A stretch of 42,644 nucleotides of DNA from contig VMSR01000294.1 in assembly GCA_013792075.1 (NCBI GenBank), positions 1-42,644 on the forward strand, written 5' to 3'. Within the stretch, counting starts at the first letter, position 1. Each line of letters opens with the position of its first letter. Both the position numbers and the translations under genes were made by a program. Of the stretch, positions 31,666 to 40,770 are shown one piece after another. The DNA is from Desulfobacula sp. Lineage in GTDB: Bacteria > Desulfobacterota > Desulfobacteria > Desulfobacterales > Desulfobacteraceae. The notes beneath the pieces are model-generated. The model worked only from the letters and a program-made list of their open reading frames with translations. It did not search any database and was not told the origin of the DNA.

Positions 31666-31700
31666 GATGTCATCCCATGGCTTTTGGAAGAATCGCGTGA

Positions 31701-31742
31701 AAAATAAGACCGGCCATTTGAAATATGCTCCAAATGGCCGGT
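31701..31742 (-). terminator. Terminator of the malic enzyme gene
   Basis: ACCGGCCATTTG (31709-31720) and CAAATGGCCGGT (31731-31742) form a perfect 12-bp stem with a 10-base loop. On the minus strand the stem is followed by CTTATTTTT, so it fits the gene ending at 31771. The plus-strand side has no T-run, so use by arsC is doubtful. Confidence 0.8.
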
Positions 31743-31770
31743 GTCGCGTTATGGGATGCGGGGGAAATCC

Positions 31771-33495
31771 TTAATTATATTCCGGATTCCAGCGCATGTT
31801 TTCAATTAATGTGTTGAGTCTTTCCACATCATTTTTGTGTTTAAATCTGGAAACAGCACAATCATTTCCGGTGACATTGGCTTTTATAGCCTCTGCGCCC
31901 ACCCGTTTGGCAACTTCCAGGGAGACGGCCTTTAATTGATCCAGAGGCGGGCAAAGGATGCCGTCCTTGATATCCTCGTCCTTGACAAATTCTGCCATGG
32001 CATGGGCAGCGGCTGAAAAGAACACCGGCAATACCACACTGGCACCGGAAGCAATGATTCCCAGGCCCACACCCGGAAAGATAAATGCATTGTTCATCTG
32101 ACCGATGCGATAGGCCTTGCCGTTATGAACAACGGGATCAAAGGGTGAACCGGTTGCCACAAGTGCTTTTCCATTGGTCCATTCATAGATATCCTTGGGA
32201 AGGGCTTCGGTTTTGGTGGTGGGATTGCTCAACGGCAGGATTGCAGGCCGGTCTGTGTTTTGACCCACGGCTTCCACAATTTCCCTTGTAAAACAACCGC
32301 CCTGTCCTGAGGTGCCGATGAGAACCGTTACTTTTTCATGTTTCACCGTATTCAAAAGGGTATTGTCTTTGGGCGTCTTCATCCAGGCCATTTTTTTTGG
32401 ATCTTTGGCAAATTTTTTCTTGTAGGGTTCAAGATCCCGGTCAGTGGTGACCACTCCTCTGGAATCCAAGGTAAAGATCCTGGCAATGGCATCGATTTCC
32501 CCCATTCCCTGTTCCATGAGTTCTGTCTGGATCTGCTCGGCAATGCCGATACCGCCGGCACCGGCACCGTGAACCAGATAAACCTGATCGGTCATCTTTT
32601 CTTTTTTCACCCGCATGGCAGCAATGATACCGGCCAGGGCAACGGCTCCTGTCCCCTGGATATCGTCATTAAAAGAGATAATCTGGTCAAGGTACTTATC
32701 CCGGACCGTAAAGGCAGTCTGCTTTGAAAAATCTTCCCACTGGCAAAGGGCTTTGGGAAAAATCTTTTTAAAGGCAACAACAAACTTCTCAATAAATGCA
32801 TAGTATTCGTCACCCAGGAGTCGTTCATGCCGCCAGCCCAGGTAATTGGGGTCATCTATCAGTTCCTTATTGTCCGTTCCCACATCAAGGGAGATGGGCA
32901 GGCAATGCCAGGGAGCAATACCGGCGCCCTGGGTGTAGAGCATGAGTTTTCCAAGACAGATGGGGATCCCGCCGGCACCCTGGTCGCCAATGCCCAGGAT
33001 TCCCTGGTTGTCGGTGACAACGGCTATTCCGATATCCTTGTCCGTGTAATTTCTCAGGATATATTCGGCATAGTCGATGTTGCCCGGATAAAAATGTATC
33101 CCATTGGCTTTTCTGAACATGGAGGAATACTGCTGACAGGCAAGGCCGACCGTCGGTGTATAAATAATGGGCAAAAATTTGGTGACGTTGCTGGCAATCA
33201 CGGCATGGGCAAGGACCACGTTTCTGTCATACAGACTTCTGATGTATATGAATTTTTCAATGTCGCTATTTTTTTTATCAAGGATATCAAGGCTTGAGGC
33301 GACTTGTTCTTCAAGTGTCTTGACCCGTGGCGGCAGGTAGCCGCTCAGTTTGAGTTTGCGTCTTTCGTCAATGGTAAAGGCCGTACCCTTGCTGATATTA
33401 TTATATCGCAGGATGTCAAATCCTCTCAAATTTATAGTGACACCTGTTGTTTCGCCAAATTCACCGTACTCAAATTCGTAATGATTAATTTCCAT
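31771..33495 (-). CDS. maeA: NAD-dependent malic enzyme
   Basis: A 574-residue malic enzyme of the long form, converting malate to pyruvate and CO2 with NAD(P) reduction. The N-terminal domain has YTPTVGLACQQYS (the conserved YTPTVG motif) and VTDNQGILGIGDQGAGG; the Rossmann domain has FNDDIQGTGAVALAG and VHGAGAGGIGIAEQI, and the end of the active-site region is LPLSNPTTKTEA. The long form and length fit the NAD type (E. coli MaeA 565). The start is supported by AAGGAA, 11 bases upstream. A TATAAT box occurs about 80 bases upstream on the minus strand, with a poor -35. It is downstream of aconitase but separated by a terminator. Confidence 0.93.
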   Translation of the reverse strand: MEINHYEFEYGEFGETTGVTINLRGFDILRYNNISKGTAFTIDERRKLKLSGYLPPRVKTLEEQVASSLDILDKKNSDIEKFIYIRSLYDRNVVLAHAVIASNVTKFLPIIYTPTVGLACQQYSSMFRKANGIHFYPGNIDYAEYILRNYTDKDIGIAVVTDNQGILGIGDQGAGGIPICLGKLMLYTQGAGIAPWHCLPISLDVGTDNKELIDDPNYLGWRHERLLGDEYYAFIEKFVVAFKKIFPKALCQWEDFSKQTAFTVRDKYLDQIISFNDDIQGTGAVALAGIIAAMRVKKEKMTDQVYLVHGAGAGGIGIAEQIQTELMEQGMGEIDAIARIFTLDSRGVVTTDRDLEPYKKKFAKDPKKMAWMKTPKDNTLLNTVKHEKVTVLIGTSGQGGCFTREIVEAVGQNTDRPAILPLSNPTTKTEALPKDIYEWTNGKALVATGSPFDPVVHNGKAYRIGQMNNAFIFPGVGLGIIASGASVVLPVFFSAAAHAMAEFVKDEDIKDGILCPPLDQLKAVSLEVAKRVGAEAIKANVTGNDCAVSRFKHKNDVERLNTLIENMRWNPEYN

Positions 33496-33723
33496 AACTG
33501 CAATGTTTCCTTAATTTTTTTGTTCTAAATTTATAAACCCCAACAATGATAAAATTACAAAAAACAACGAATCGTATTATATCAGAAAGATTTAATAAAG
33601 CGAATGGTAATGAATTATTTTCATTTGCTGAAATTGATTTACCATGGACAATGTTGTTTCATATCATGGAACAAAATTAAGAAAAAAAATGAGACCATCT
33701 GCCTGGGTGCGGGGAGAATAAGC

Positions 33724-33769
33724 AAAATAAAAAAAGTCCTTTACCGGCAAAACCGGCAAAGGACTTTTT
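33724..33769 (-). terminator. Terminator of the aconitase gene
   Basis: AAAAAGTCCTTTACCGG (33731-33747) pairs with CCGGCAAAGGACTTTTT (33753-33769) with one mismatch and a 5-base loop. On the minus strand a T-rich run follows. It lies 13 bases after the aconitase stop codon. Confidence 0.85.
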
Positions 33770-33781
33770 GATCCGGGATCA

Positions 33782-36445
33782 TCATTTTCCGGAGATCATA
33801 TTTCTGAGAACATAGTGCAGAATACCTTTGTTTTTGATATAGTCGATTTCAATATCGGTGTTGAGTTTCACAATGACCTGAAAAGAGGTTTCCTTGTTTC
33901 CGTTGATTGCCCTGACCGTTAAAATACCATTGGGTTTGATGGCGTTTAATCCTTTAATCTCAAAGGTTTCGTCCCCCTTAAGGCCCAACCCCTTAAAGGA
34001 CTCGCCTTCCTGGAAAACCAGGGGCAAGACCCCCATGCCCACCAGATTGGAACGGTGAATTCTTTCAAAGGACTCGGCAATGACGACCCTGGCCCCGAGA
34101 AGACAGGTGCCCTTGGCTGCCCAGTCCCGTGAGGAACCGGTACCATATTCCTTACCGCCAAAGACAATGAGATCAATATTCTGGGCCTGGTATTTTTGTG
34201 CAGCATCAAATACATAGCCTTCTTCTTTTTCCGGAAATTTGACGGTAAAGCCGCCTTGTTTGCCGGCCAGGGTGTTGTTGATCCTGATATTGGCAAAGGT
34301 GCCCCGCATCATGACTTCATGGTTTCCCCGTCTGGATCCGTAGGAATTAAACTCCCAGGGTTTGACACCACTGTCCGTCAGATATTTGCCTGCGGGATAT
34401 TCCACGGGAATGGCCCCGGCAGGAGAGATATGATCTGTGGTTACGGAATCGCCCAGCACCAGCAATGCTCTTGCGCCTTTGAGATCCGTAAGTTCAGGAA
34501 TTTCCTGGGAAAAATTTTTGAAAAAGGGCGGTTTGCGAATATAGGTGGATGCCGCATCAAAGTCGAATGTGGTGGTTTCTGTGACCAATAGTTCCTGCCA
34601 GAGTTTGTCTCCTTTGAAAATGTTGGCGTATTGATCTTTGAAAAACCGTTCCTTCACATAGGTTTCCACAAAATGATCGATCTGCCGGGGATCCGGCCAG
34701 ATATCCTTCATAAACACAGGGGTTCCATCCTGGGAAAATCCAAGGGGTTCGGTGGCAAAATCAATATCAATCCTGCCGGCAATGGCATAGATGACCACCA
34801 AAAGCGGCGACATGAGAAAATTGCCCTTTACCTCCTGGTGGATCCTGGCTTCAAAGTTCCTGTTTCCCGACAATACGGAAATGACATCCAGATCATTTGT
34901 TTTTATGGCTTCTTCAATGAAAGGATCCAAAGGACCGCTGTTGCCGATACAGGTCATGCACCCGAACCCGGTATTGTTAAATTTTAAGGCCTCAAAGTAT
35001 TCCATGAGCCCTGATCCATTGAGATAATCCAATACCACCCGGGAGCCGGGGGAAAGGGAGGTTTTCACATACCAGGGGATGGACAGGCCAAGTTCGACTG
35101 CTTTCTTGGCCACAAGGCCTGCACCGATCATGGTATAGGGATTTGAAGTGTTGGTACAGGAGGTGATGGCGGCAATAACCACGCTGCCGTTGGTCAGGGC
35201 CGGTGTCTGGTTTTTCTGATCCTTGGGGGTAATCTGAATATCCTTGCGATTTTTCAGGTCATAGATGGCAGTGGTTTTTTCTTTTACCCGGGACAGGGGT
35301 ATCCTGTCCTGGGGTCTGGAAGGCCCGGCAACGGAAGTTTCCATTGCAGACAGGTCCACATCGATGATTTTGGAAAAAACGGGTATTTTGTCATGGGTGT
35401 TGAACAGACCGCAGGTGGTGCAATAGGCCTCCACCAAGGCGGCGGTTTCCGATCGATTGGTTTTAACCAGATAGTCAAGGGTCTGGGTGTCAACGGGGAA
35501 AAAGCCGGATGTGGCACCGTATTCCGGTGACATATTGGCGATGGTGGCCCGGTCGGTGAGGGTCAGGTTTTTTAATCCTTCCCCAGTATACTCAACAATC
35601 TTTTCCACTACGTTTTCTTCGCGCAATATATTGGTTACATACAGGGCAATATCTGTGGAGGTGATCTGAGGTTTGGGTTTGCCCACAAAATTGACGCCGA
35701 TGATTTCGGGCAGGTTCATATAATAGGGCTGGCCGAGCATGACAGCTTCTGCTTCAATCCCGCCCACACCCCAGCCAAGGACGCCAAGGGCATTGATCAT
35801 GGTGGTGTGGGAATCGGTTCCCACCAGGGTGTCCGGAAAGGCCAGGGTTCCCTCTTTTGTTTTCCGCGTTGCCACTACACTTGCCAGGTACTCCAGATTT
35901 ATCTGGTGGCAGATGCCCGATTCCGGTGGCACCACCCTGAAATTATCAAAGCTTTTCTGGGCCCATTTTAGCAATTTATACCGTTCTGCGTTTCGCTCAT
36001 ATTCTTTTTTTGCATTGAGGAAAAACGCATTTTTCTCCTTAAAATGGTCCACCTGGATGGAATGGTCAATGACAAGATCCACCGGAACCAGCGGGTTGAT
36101 CCCCTTTGGGTCCAGGCCGGCCTTAAAAACAGCGTCCCGCATGGCGGCAAAATCCACCACTGCCGGTACGCCTGTAAAATCCTGCATCAGAACCCTTGCC
36201 GGGTAAAAGGCAACCAGGTTTTGGGTTGTGGCCCGGGTTTCATAAAATCTGGCAGCAGCCACAACATCTTCCCAGGAAATGGTGCCGGCCCCCATATTTC
36301 TGGCAAGGTTCTCAATGAGTATCCGTGCCGCAAAGGGCAGGGAACTGATCTTTGACAAGCCCTTTTCTTCTATCAATCGGATGTTATGAACGATCAATTC
36401 TTTGTTTTGAAACAACAGGGTTTGCCGGATATTGTCTGTGGTCAT
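33782..36445 (-). CDS. acnA: Aconitate hydratase (AcnA type)
   Basis: Aconitase interconverts citrate and isocitrate in the TCA cycle. The 887-residue length fits the AcnA/IRP branch. The [4Fe-4S] cysteines are in ITSCTNTSNP and GFGCMTCIGNSGPL. Other signatures are DSHTTMINALGVLGWGVGGIEAEAVMLGQP and, in the swivelling C-terminal domain, GAKGTCLLGARVVIAESFERIHRSNL (short segments of each are conserved). No frameshift is seen. AAGGAG with 6-base spacing supports the ATG. A complete aconitase with the neighbouring malic enzyme and acyl-CoA ligase fits an organism that oxidises organic substrates completely. A candidate promoter is at 36499-36527. Confidence 0.96.
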   Translation of the reverse strand: MTTDNIRQTLLFQNKELIVHNIRLIEEKGLSKISSLPFAARILIENLARNMGAGTISWEDVVAAARFYETRATTQNLVAFYPARVLMQDFTGVPAVVDFAAMRDAVFKAGLDPKGINPLVPVDLVIDHSIQVDHFKEKNAFFLNAKKEYERNAERYKLLKWAQKSFDNFRVVPPESGICHQINLEYLASVVATRKTKEGTLAFPDTLVGTDSHTTMINALGVLGWGVGGIEAEAVMLGQPYYMNLPEIIGVNFVGKPKPQITSTDIALYVTNILREENVVEKIVEYTGEGLKNLTLTDRATIANMSPEYGATSGFFPVDTQTLDYLVKTNRSETAALVEAYCTTCGLFNTHDKIPVFSKIIDVDLSAMETSVAGPSRPQDRIPLSRVKEKTTAIYDLKNRKDIQITPKDQKNQTPALTNGSVVIAAITSCTNTSNPYTMIGAGLVAKKAVELGLSIPWYVKTSLSPGSRVVLDYLNGSGLMEYFEALKFNNTGFGCMTCIGNSGPLDPFIEEAIKTNDLDVISVLSGNRNFEARIHQEVKGNFLMSPLLVVIYAIAGRIDIDFATEPLGFSQDGTPVFMKDIWPDPRQIDHFVETYVKERFFKDQYANIFKGDKLWQELLVTETTTFDFDAASTYIRKPPFFKNFSQEIPELTDLKGARALLVLGDSVTTDHISPAGAIPVEYPAGKYLTDSGVKPWEFNSYGSRRGNHEVMMRGTFANIRINNTLAGKQGGFTVKFPEKEEGYVFDAAQKYQAQNIDLIVFGGKEYGTGSSRDWAAKGTCLLGARVVIAESFERIHRSNLVGMGVLPLVFQEGESFKGLGLKGDETFEIKGLNAIKPNGILTVRAINGNKETSFQVIVKLNTDIEIDYIKNKGILHYVLRNMISGK

Positions 36446-36498
36446 TATACGCTCCTTGGGTTTTCTTTTTGAATTCTTGAAAAGGTTTTATTCTTTTA

Positions 36499-36527
36499 AG
36501 GATATTATTAAACGGGTAATATATCAA
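36499..36527 (-). promoter_or_regulatory. Candidate promoter of acnA
   Basis: On the minus strand TTGATA (36527-36522), 17-base spacer, TATCCT (36504-36499). The leader to the ATG at 36445 would be about 47 bases. Confidence 0.4.
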
Positions 36528-36685
36528 GTCGCAATCGTCTGAATTTTTAATTGAAGTTGGATATGAACGATGCAATAGGATGCCGGAAAACAGGAATGGA
36601 TCCGTTTTTAACAAAACCGATCCATCCTGGGAAAGTCCTTTTCGCCATTGCAAGGGAATGGGTATTTAGGCGGGGTTTTTTTAGA

Positions 36686-38374
36686 TTATTTGGCCTCTTC
36701 CTGGGCCCGTAAATCCTTTCTTAAAATTTTGCCCACATTGGACTTGGGCAGTTCCTGTCTGAACTCGACTTCCACCGGCAGTTTGTATTTGGCAAGTTTT
36801 GTGTCGCAATAGGCAATGACTTCCTCGGCCGTCATTTTCTGCCCTTCCTTTAGAATGACAAAGGCCTTGACTGCTTCCCCGCGTTTTGGATGGGGAATGC
36901 CTATTGATGCGGCTTCCAGTATTTTTGGGTGTTCAAACAGCACCTCATCAATATCCCGTGGATAGACATTGTATCCGCCGGAAAGGATCATGTCCTTGAT
37001 CCGGTCAACAATATAAAAATATCCGTCCTCATCCATTGTGGCCACATCCCCGGTACGAAGGAACCCGTCTGCGGTCATGGTTTTCTTTGTTTCATCTGGT
37101 TTGCCCAGGTATCCCTTCATTACCTGGGGACCGCGCATGAGCAGTTCACCCGGTTCTCCCACGGGCACTTCTTTGGTTTCGTCTTTAAGGTCTACGATCT
37201 TACATTCTGTATTGGGAATGGGAATCCCGATACTGCCCTGTTTGCGTGTACCATTAAAGGGATTGATATGGGTTACGGGGGTTGATTCCGTCAGCCCGAA
37301 TCCTTCCACAATAATGGAGCCTGTCTTTTTCTGGAAACTATTGATAACTTCCAGGGGCAGCGGCGCGCTGCCGGAAAAGCATCCTTTGACAGAAGTCAGG
37401 TCCGTGTGTTCCATGTCCGGGTGATCCAGCATCCCGATATACATGGTGGGGACCAGGGGGGCAAAGGTGACCTTGAATTTGCTGATGGCTTCCAGCAGGG
37501 GTTCCGGCTGTGGTTTTGGCACCAGAACATTGGCCCAGCCCATGCGAATGGCAAAATTCATGGACACGGACATGCCGAATACGTGGAAAAAGGGCAGGGC
37601 ACCCAGCATGACCTCGGCCCCTTTTTCAAATTTGGGGAACCAGGCTTCGATTTGCTGGATCTGGTAGGAGATGTTTCTGTGGGTGAGCATCACGCCTTTG
37701 GAGACGCCTGTGGTCCCGCCGGTATACTGGTACATGGCCACATCATCCATTTTGACCTCGGCCTGGGAAAAGTCCGGGCTATGTTTGGCGATGATATCCT
37801 TGAATTTAAACAGATCTTTTGCAGGTGTAACATCGGCGGCCAATCCCTTTTTTTTGGCAACCAAAGGGAAGAGCAATCGTTTGACAAAGGGCAGATAATC
37901 TCCGATGGAGGTGTAGACAATGGTTTTTATATTGGTTTTTTCACGAAGTTTTACCATGCGGTTGGTCAACAGATCAAGGGTGATTAAAAATTTTGAGTTT
38001 GAGTCTGTGAATTGGTGTTCAAGTTCCCTGTCCGAATAGAGCGGGTTGTTGAGTACGACAATCCCGCCTATTCTAAGGATCGCATAGTAGGCAACAGCGC
38101 AGGGAATTACATTGGGAAGCAGGATGGCAACACTGTCTCCTTTTTGTATCCCGAAGCTCTTGAGAGCGGCTGTAAACCGTGCCACCATTTCATTGAATTC
38201 CGTGAAGGTCAGGGTATATCCCTGAAAAATCAGGGCTGGGTTGTCAGGAAAATTTTTGGCGGACTCTTCAAGATACCGGGGAACTAAAACGTCCTTGAAT
38301 TCAACATTTTCCTTGATTCCCGGCTCATAGGCATTTAACCAGGTTTTTTTTGAATAAACGCTTTGATCGGACAA
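36686..38374 (-). CDS. fadD: Long-chain fatty acid-CoA ligase (FadD-like)
   Basis: A 562-residue AMP-forming ligase that activates fatty acids to acyl-CoA. The P-loop is YTGGTTGVSKGVMLTH, the adenylate-binding motif is EGFGLTESTP, and the hinge region is FLRTGDVATMDEDGYFYIVDRIKDMI (short conserved parts G-D and D-R); the catalytic lysine lies near the end in LPKSNVGKILRKDLR. The N-terminal WLNAYEPGI segment is the usual start of the FadD branch. Substrate chain length is inferred from the family only. It is monocistronic by appearance, 240 bp upstream of aconitase on the same strand. Confidence 0.92.
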   Translation of the reverse strand: MSDQSVYSKKTWLNAYEPGIKENVEFKDVLVPRYLEESAKNFPDNPALIFQGYTLTFTEFNEMVARFTAALKSFGIQKGDSVAILLPNVIPCAVAYYAILRIGGIVVLNNPLYSDRELEHQFTDSNSKFLITLDLLTNRMVKLREKTNIKTIVYTSIGDYLPFVKRLLFPLVAKKKGLAADVTPAKDLFKFKDIIAKHSPDFSQAEVKMDDVAMYQYTGGTTGVSKGVMLTHRNISYQIQQIEAWFPKFEKGAEVMLGALPFFHVFGMSVSMNFAIRMGWANVLVPKPQPEPLLEAISKFKVTFAPLVPTMYIGMLDHPDMEHTDLTSVKGCFSGSAPLPLEVINSFQKKTGSIIVEGFGLTESTPVTHINPFNGTRKQGSIGIPIPNTECKIVDLKDETKEVPVGEPGELLMRGPQVMKGYLGKPDETKKTMTADGFLRTGDVATMDEDGYFYIVDRIKDMILSGGYNVYPRDIDEVLFEHPKILEAASIGIPHPKRGEAVKAFVILKEGQKMTAEEVIAYCDTKLAKYKLPVEVEFRQELPKSNVGKILRKDLRAQEEAK

Positions 38375-38423
38375 TATCTTCTCCTTTGTTGCGGTTTATG
38401 ATTAAAAGAGAGACTTCGTGATC

Positions 38424-38453
38424 TTGATAGATAGAAAACAGGGTTCCTGTCAA
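38424..38453 (-). promoter_or_regulatory. Candidate promoter of the acyl-CoA ligase gene
   Basis: On the minus strand TTGACA (38453-38448), 18-base spacer, TATCAA (38429-38424). The leader to the ATG at 38374 would be about 43 bases. Confidence 0.4.
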
Positions 38454-38584
38454 GCAAAAAATAAAATAAATGAACATTGTTTACGGGGTTGAATTCAATT
38501 TTTATAAAGTATTTGGGTTTGAACGGTTTTTCGGGGAAAAACTTAACTTGAAACAGCCCGCTTGTTTATGGTAGGTTGCCGCCC

Positions 38585-39955
38585 ATGAAAGTTATAAAAA
38601 TTGGCGGCGGCTGCCTCAAGGACGGCCAGGCTGCAAACACGATTATTGAATTGATTGCCACAAGGGGAAAAGGAGATATCTTTGTCCTATCCGCCTTTTA
38701 CGGCGTTACCGATATCCTTGTTTCAGGCATTGAAAAAGCCCTTGAATCGGAAACCCAAATTCCATTGGTTCTCAATAGTTTAAGAACCCTGCACAACCAT
38801 ATCATAAAAGTATTGATCCAGAATGATACCCTTAAAAAGCAATTGTCCAGACATTTGAGTGATGTTTATAAGCGGCTGGAGCGGTATTATTATGGGATTA
38901 ATTTTACCCGGGAAGCCACCCCCAGAATGCAGGATATGATTGCCACGTTTGGAGAGCGGATTTCGGCCGTTATTCTTTCAAAAGCACTGGTTGCAAAGGG
39001 ACTTGACAGCAGTTTTGTTCTTCCCGAGGACCTGGGAATCATTTCCGACGGTAAATTTATGGATGCATCTGCCCTTATGGGCAAGACCCGGAAAAACCTT
39101 GCTGCCTGGATGGATCTCCATATGGGGCCGGAAAAAATACTATTTGTTCCCGGATTTTACGGTGTCAGTGAGAATGGCGATATCACCACATTCGGCAGGG
39201 GCGGTTCTGATTATTCTGCAGCGGTTGTGGCGGCGGCGGTTTCGGCCAGTGTGCTTGAGATATGGAAGGATACCCAAGGGTTTATGACGGCTGATCCGGA
39301 CAATATTCCCCATTGCAAACTGATTCCCGAGCTTACCTATGAAGAGGCGGCAGAACTTGCCTATACCGGGGCGGGAATCCTGCATCCCAGGACAGTCGAA
39401 CCGGTCAAAAAAGCCGGCATCCCCATTGCCATCAAAAACACCTATAACCCGGATGCCCCGGGAAGTCTGATTACCCGGAACGCCGTCACTCCCCCCACTA
39501 TTGTTAAAAGCGTATCTTATACCATTGATGTGGCAGTGTTGAAAATACACGCATCGGGAGTGGGTGCCCGGTATGGTATTTTATCCCAGCTCACTGAAAG
39601 GCTTGCCGCAGCAGGCATAAATATCAAATCCGTTGTCACTTCCCAGACCTGCATCAGTCTGTTATTGTCGAGAAAGGATGTTGAAAAAGGGTATCAAAGC
39701 ATTCAGGATATTAAGCCCTCCCCCTTTCGGAAATCTGATGTTATTACGGATGTCGCCCTGGTGAGCATTGTGGGAGAGGGGCTCCATTCCAATCAGGGAA
39801 TTGCGGCCAAATGTTTTACCGCAGTTTCCAATGCCAATGTCAATATAGAGATGATTTCCTTTGGCACATCCACTGCCGCATTGTATTTTCTGGTACAGGA
39901 AAGAAGCCTGGACCGGACACTCCAGGCCTTGCATGCCATTTTTTTTGACGGATGA
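38585..39955 (+). CDS. Aspartate kinase family protein, divergent active-site motif
   Basis: A 456-residue amino-acid kinase with two C-terminal ACT domains (about 310-375 and 385-456), the layout of aspartate kinase, which phosphorylates aspartate for lysine, threonine and methionine synthesis. The N-terminal motif is K5-I-G-G-G-C10 instead of the common KFGGTS. Other signatures are kept: FGRGGSDYSAAVVAAAV, EIWKDTQGFMTADP (short conserved D-x-x-G-x-x-T-A-D-P), and GAGILHPRTVEP. The ATG at 38585 is preferred; a TTG at 38576 would add three residues. No biosynthesis genes are adjacent, and it may be a paralogue of the housekeeping enzyme. Confidence 0.88.
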   Translation: MKVIKIGGGCLKDGQAANTIIELIATRGKGDIFVLSAFYGVTDILVSGIEKALESETQIPLVLNSLRTLHNHIIKVLIQNDTLKKQLSRHLSDVYKRLERYYYGINFTREATPRMQDMIATFGERISAVILSKALVAKGLDSSFVLPEDLGIISDGKFMDASALMGKTRKNLAAWMDLHMGPEKILFVPGFYGVSENGDITTFGRGGSDYSAAVVAAAVSASVLEIWKDTQGFMTADPDNIPHCKLIPELTYEEAAELAYTGAGILHPRTVEPVKKAGIPIAIKNTYNPDAPGSLITRNAVTPPTIVKSVSYTIDVAVLKIHASGVGARYGILSQLTERLAAAGINIKSVVTSQTCISLLLSRKDVEKGYQSIQDIKPSPFRKSDVITDVALVSIVGEGLHSNQGIAAKCFTAVSNANVNIEMISFGTSTAALYFLVQERSLDRTLQALHAIFFDG

Positions 39956-39975
39956 AAAAAATTCAGTGTCAGCGT

Positions 39976-40698
39976 TTAACCCAGCAGAGAACCACTTCTT
40001 CTCTTTTTTGAAGAAACACTTTGACCGATGATCCATCCCAGCAAAAGAACCCCGACCCCGGCCAGGAACCATTTTATCATTCCGGTTCTGAACAGGTGGC
40101 TGGTCTGATTTTCCAGCTGGGCAAGGGTATCGGACAGATGTTTGTTCGTTTCAGCAAGCTCTTTGTTTTTTTCAACAATTTCCAGGACATTCTGGGATTG
40201 TGCCTGGAGATCACTATACTGGGACTGGCTTTCCTTCAATTGGGCTGCCAAAGCCCGGTTTTTCTCCAGGGCCTCTTTAAGGTGGTTTTCCATGGTAATG
40301 GCTTCTTCTGTCTGTCTGGATGTTTTATCCGTCATCTGGCTTTTGAGCAGTTCATGGTCCTGGGCGAGTGTTTCAAGTTGGGATTCCAATGCTTTTTTCT
40401 CTTTCTCCAAGGCCTGAATAATCATGGCCTTGGGAGTTTCAAACACAACAAATTGTTTGTCCACCCATCCTGTTTCTCCGGAGTCAAGCATCACTTTATA
40501 ATATCCGTTATCTTCTTCCTGGATGGTTAAGGCGGTGTTGCTTTTTAGGGTCTGCAATATGGAATAAGAAGTGCCGGGACCTTCTCTGAATGTTAAAATC
40601 AGCATATCGGAAACATAGCCGGTTCTGGCCTGGGAATACCCAGGAACAGATAAAATCAGAAGTGCCAGTATCCATAAACCAGTAAGAAATTGTCTCAT
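39976..40698 (-). CDS. TIGR04211 family SH3 domain protein
   Basis: A 240-residue envelope protein. Signal peptide (about 1-24), bacterial SH3 domain (about 25-88: GYVSDMLILTFREGPGTSYSILQTL, then GYYKVMLDSGETGWVDKQFV), a long charged coiled coil (about 92-200), a membrane helix (about 207-226) and a basic tail. This order is that of the TIGR04211 family, related to YgiM; the SH3 domain lies outside the cytoplasm. Function is unknown, though a role in the cell envelope is likely. GGAGG lies about 12 bases before the ATG. It is divergent from the DAC-domain gene and convergent with aspartate kinase. Confidence 0.9.
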   Translation of the reverse strand: MRQFLTGLWILALLILSVPGYSQARTGYVSDMLILTFREGPGTSYSILQTLKSNTALTIQEEDNGYYKVMLDSGETGWVDKQFVVFETPKAMIIQALEKEKKALESQLETLAQDHELLKSQMTDKTSRQTEEAITMENHLKEALEKNRALAAQLKESQSQYSDLQAQSQNVLEIVEKNKELAETNKHLSDTLAQLENQTSHLFRTGMIKWFLAGVGVLLLGWIIGQSVSSKKRRSGSLLG

Positions 40699-40770
40699 TC
40701 TTTATAGTGCCTCCAAAAGTTTTTTTTTGTTTCAATAGCAATCCTTTGGCTATTTTACAACACTTGGGTA

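Noticed and set aside
36598-36623. Hairpin after the acyl-CoA ligase gene
   Set aside because: GGATC-GTTTT pairs with AAAAC-GATCC, but no T-run follows on the minus strand and it lies about 60 bases beyond the stop, so it is not called a terminator.
37518-37540. TGGCAC motif inside the acyl-CoA ligase gene
   Set aside because: The -12 GC element is not at the right distance, and it lies inside a gene on the opposite strand.
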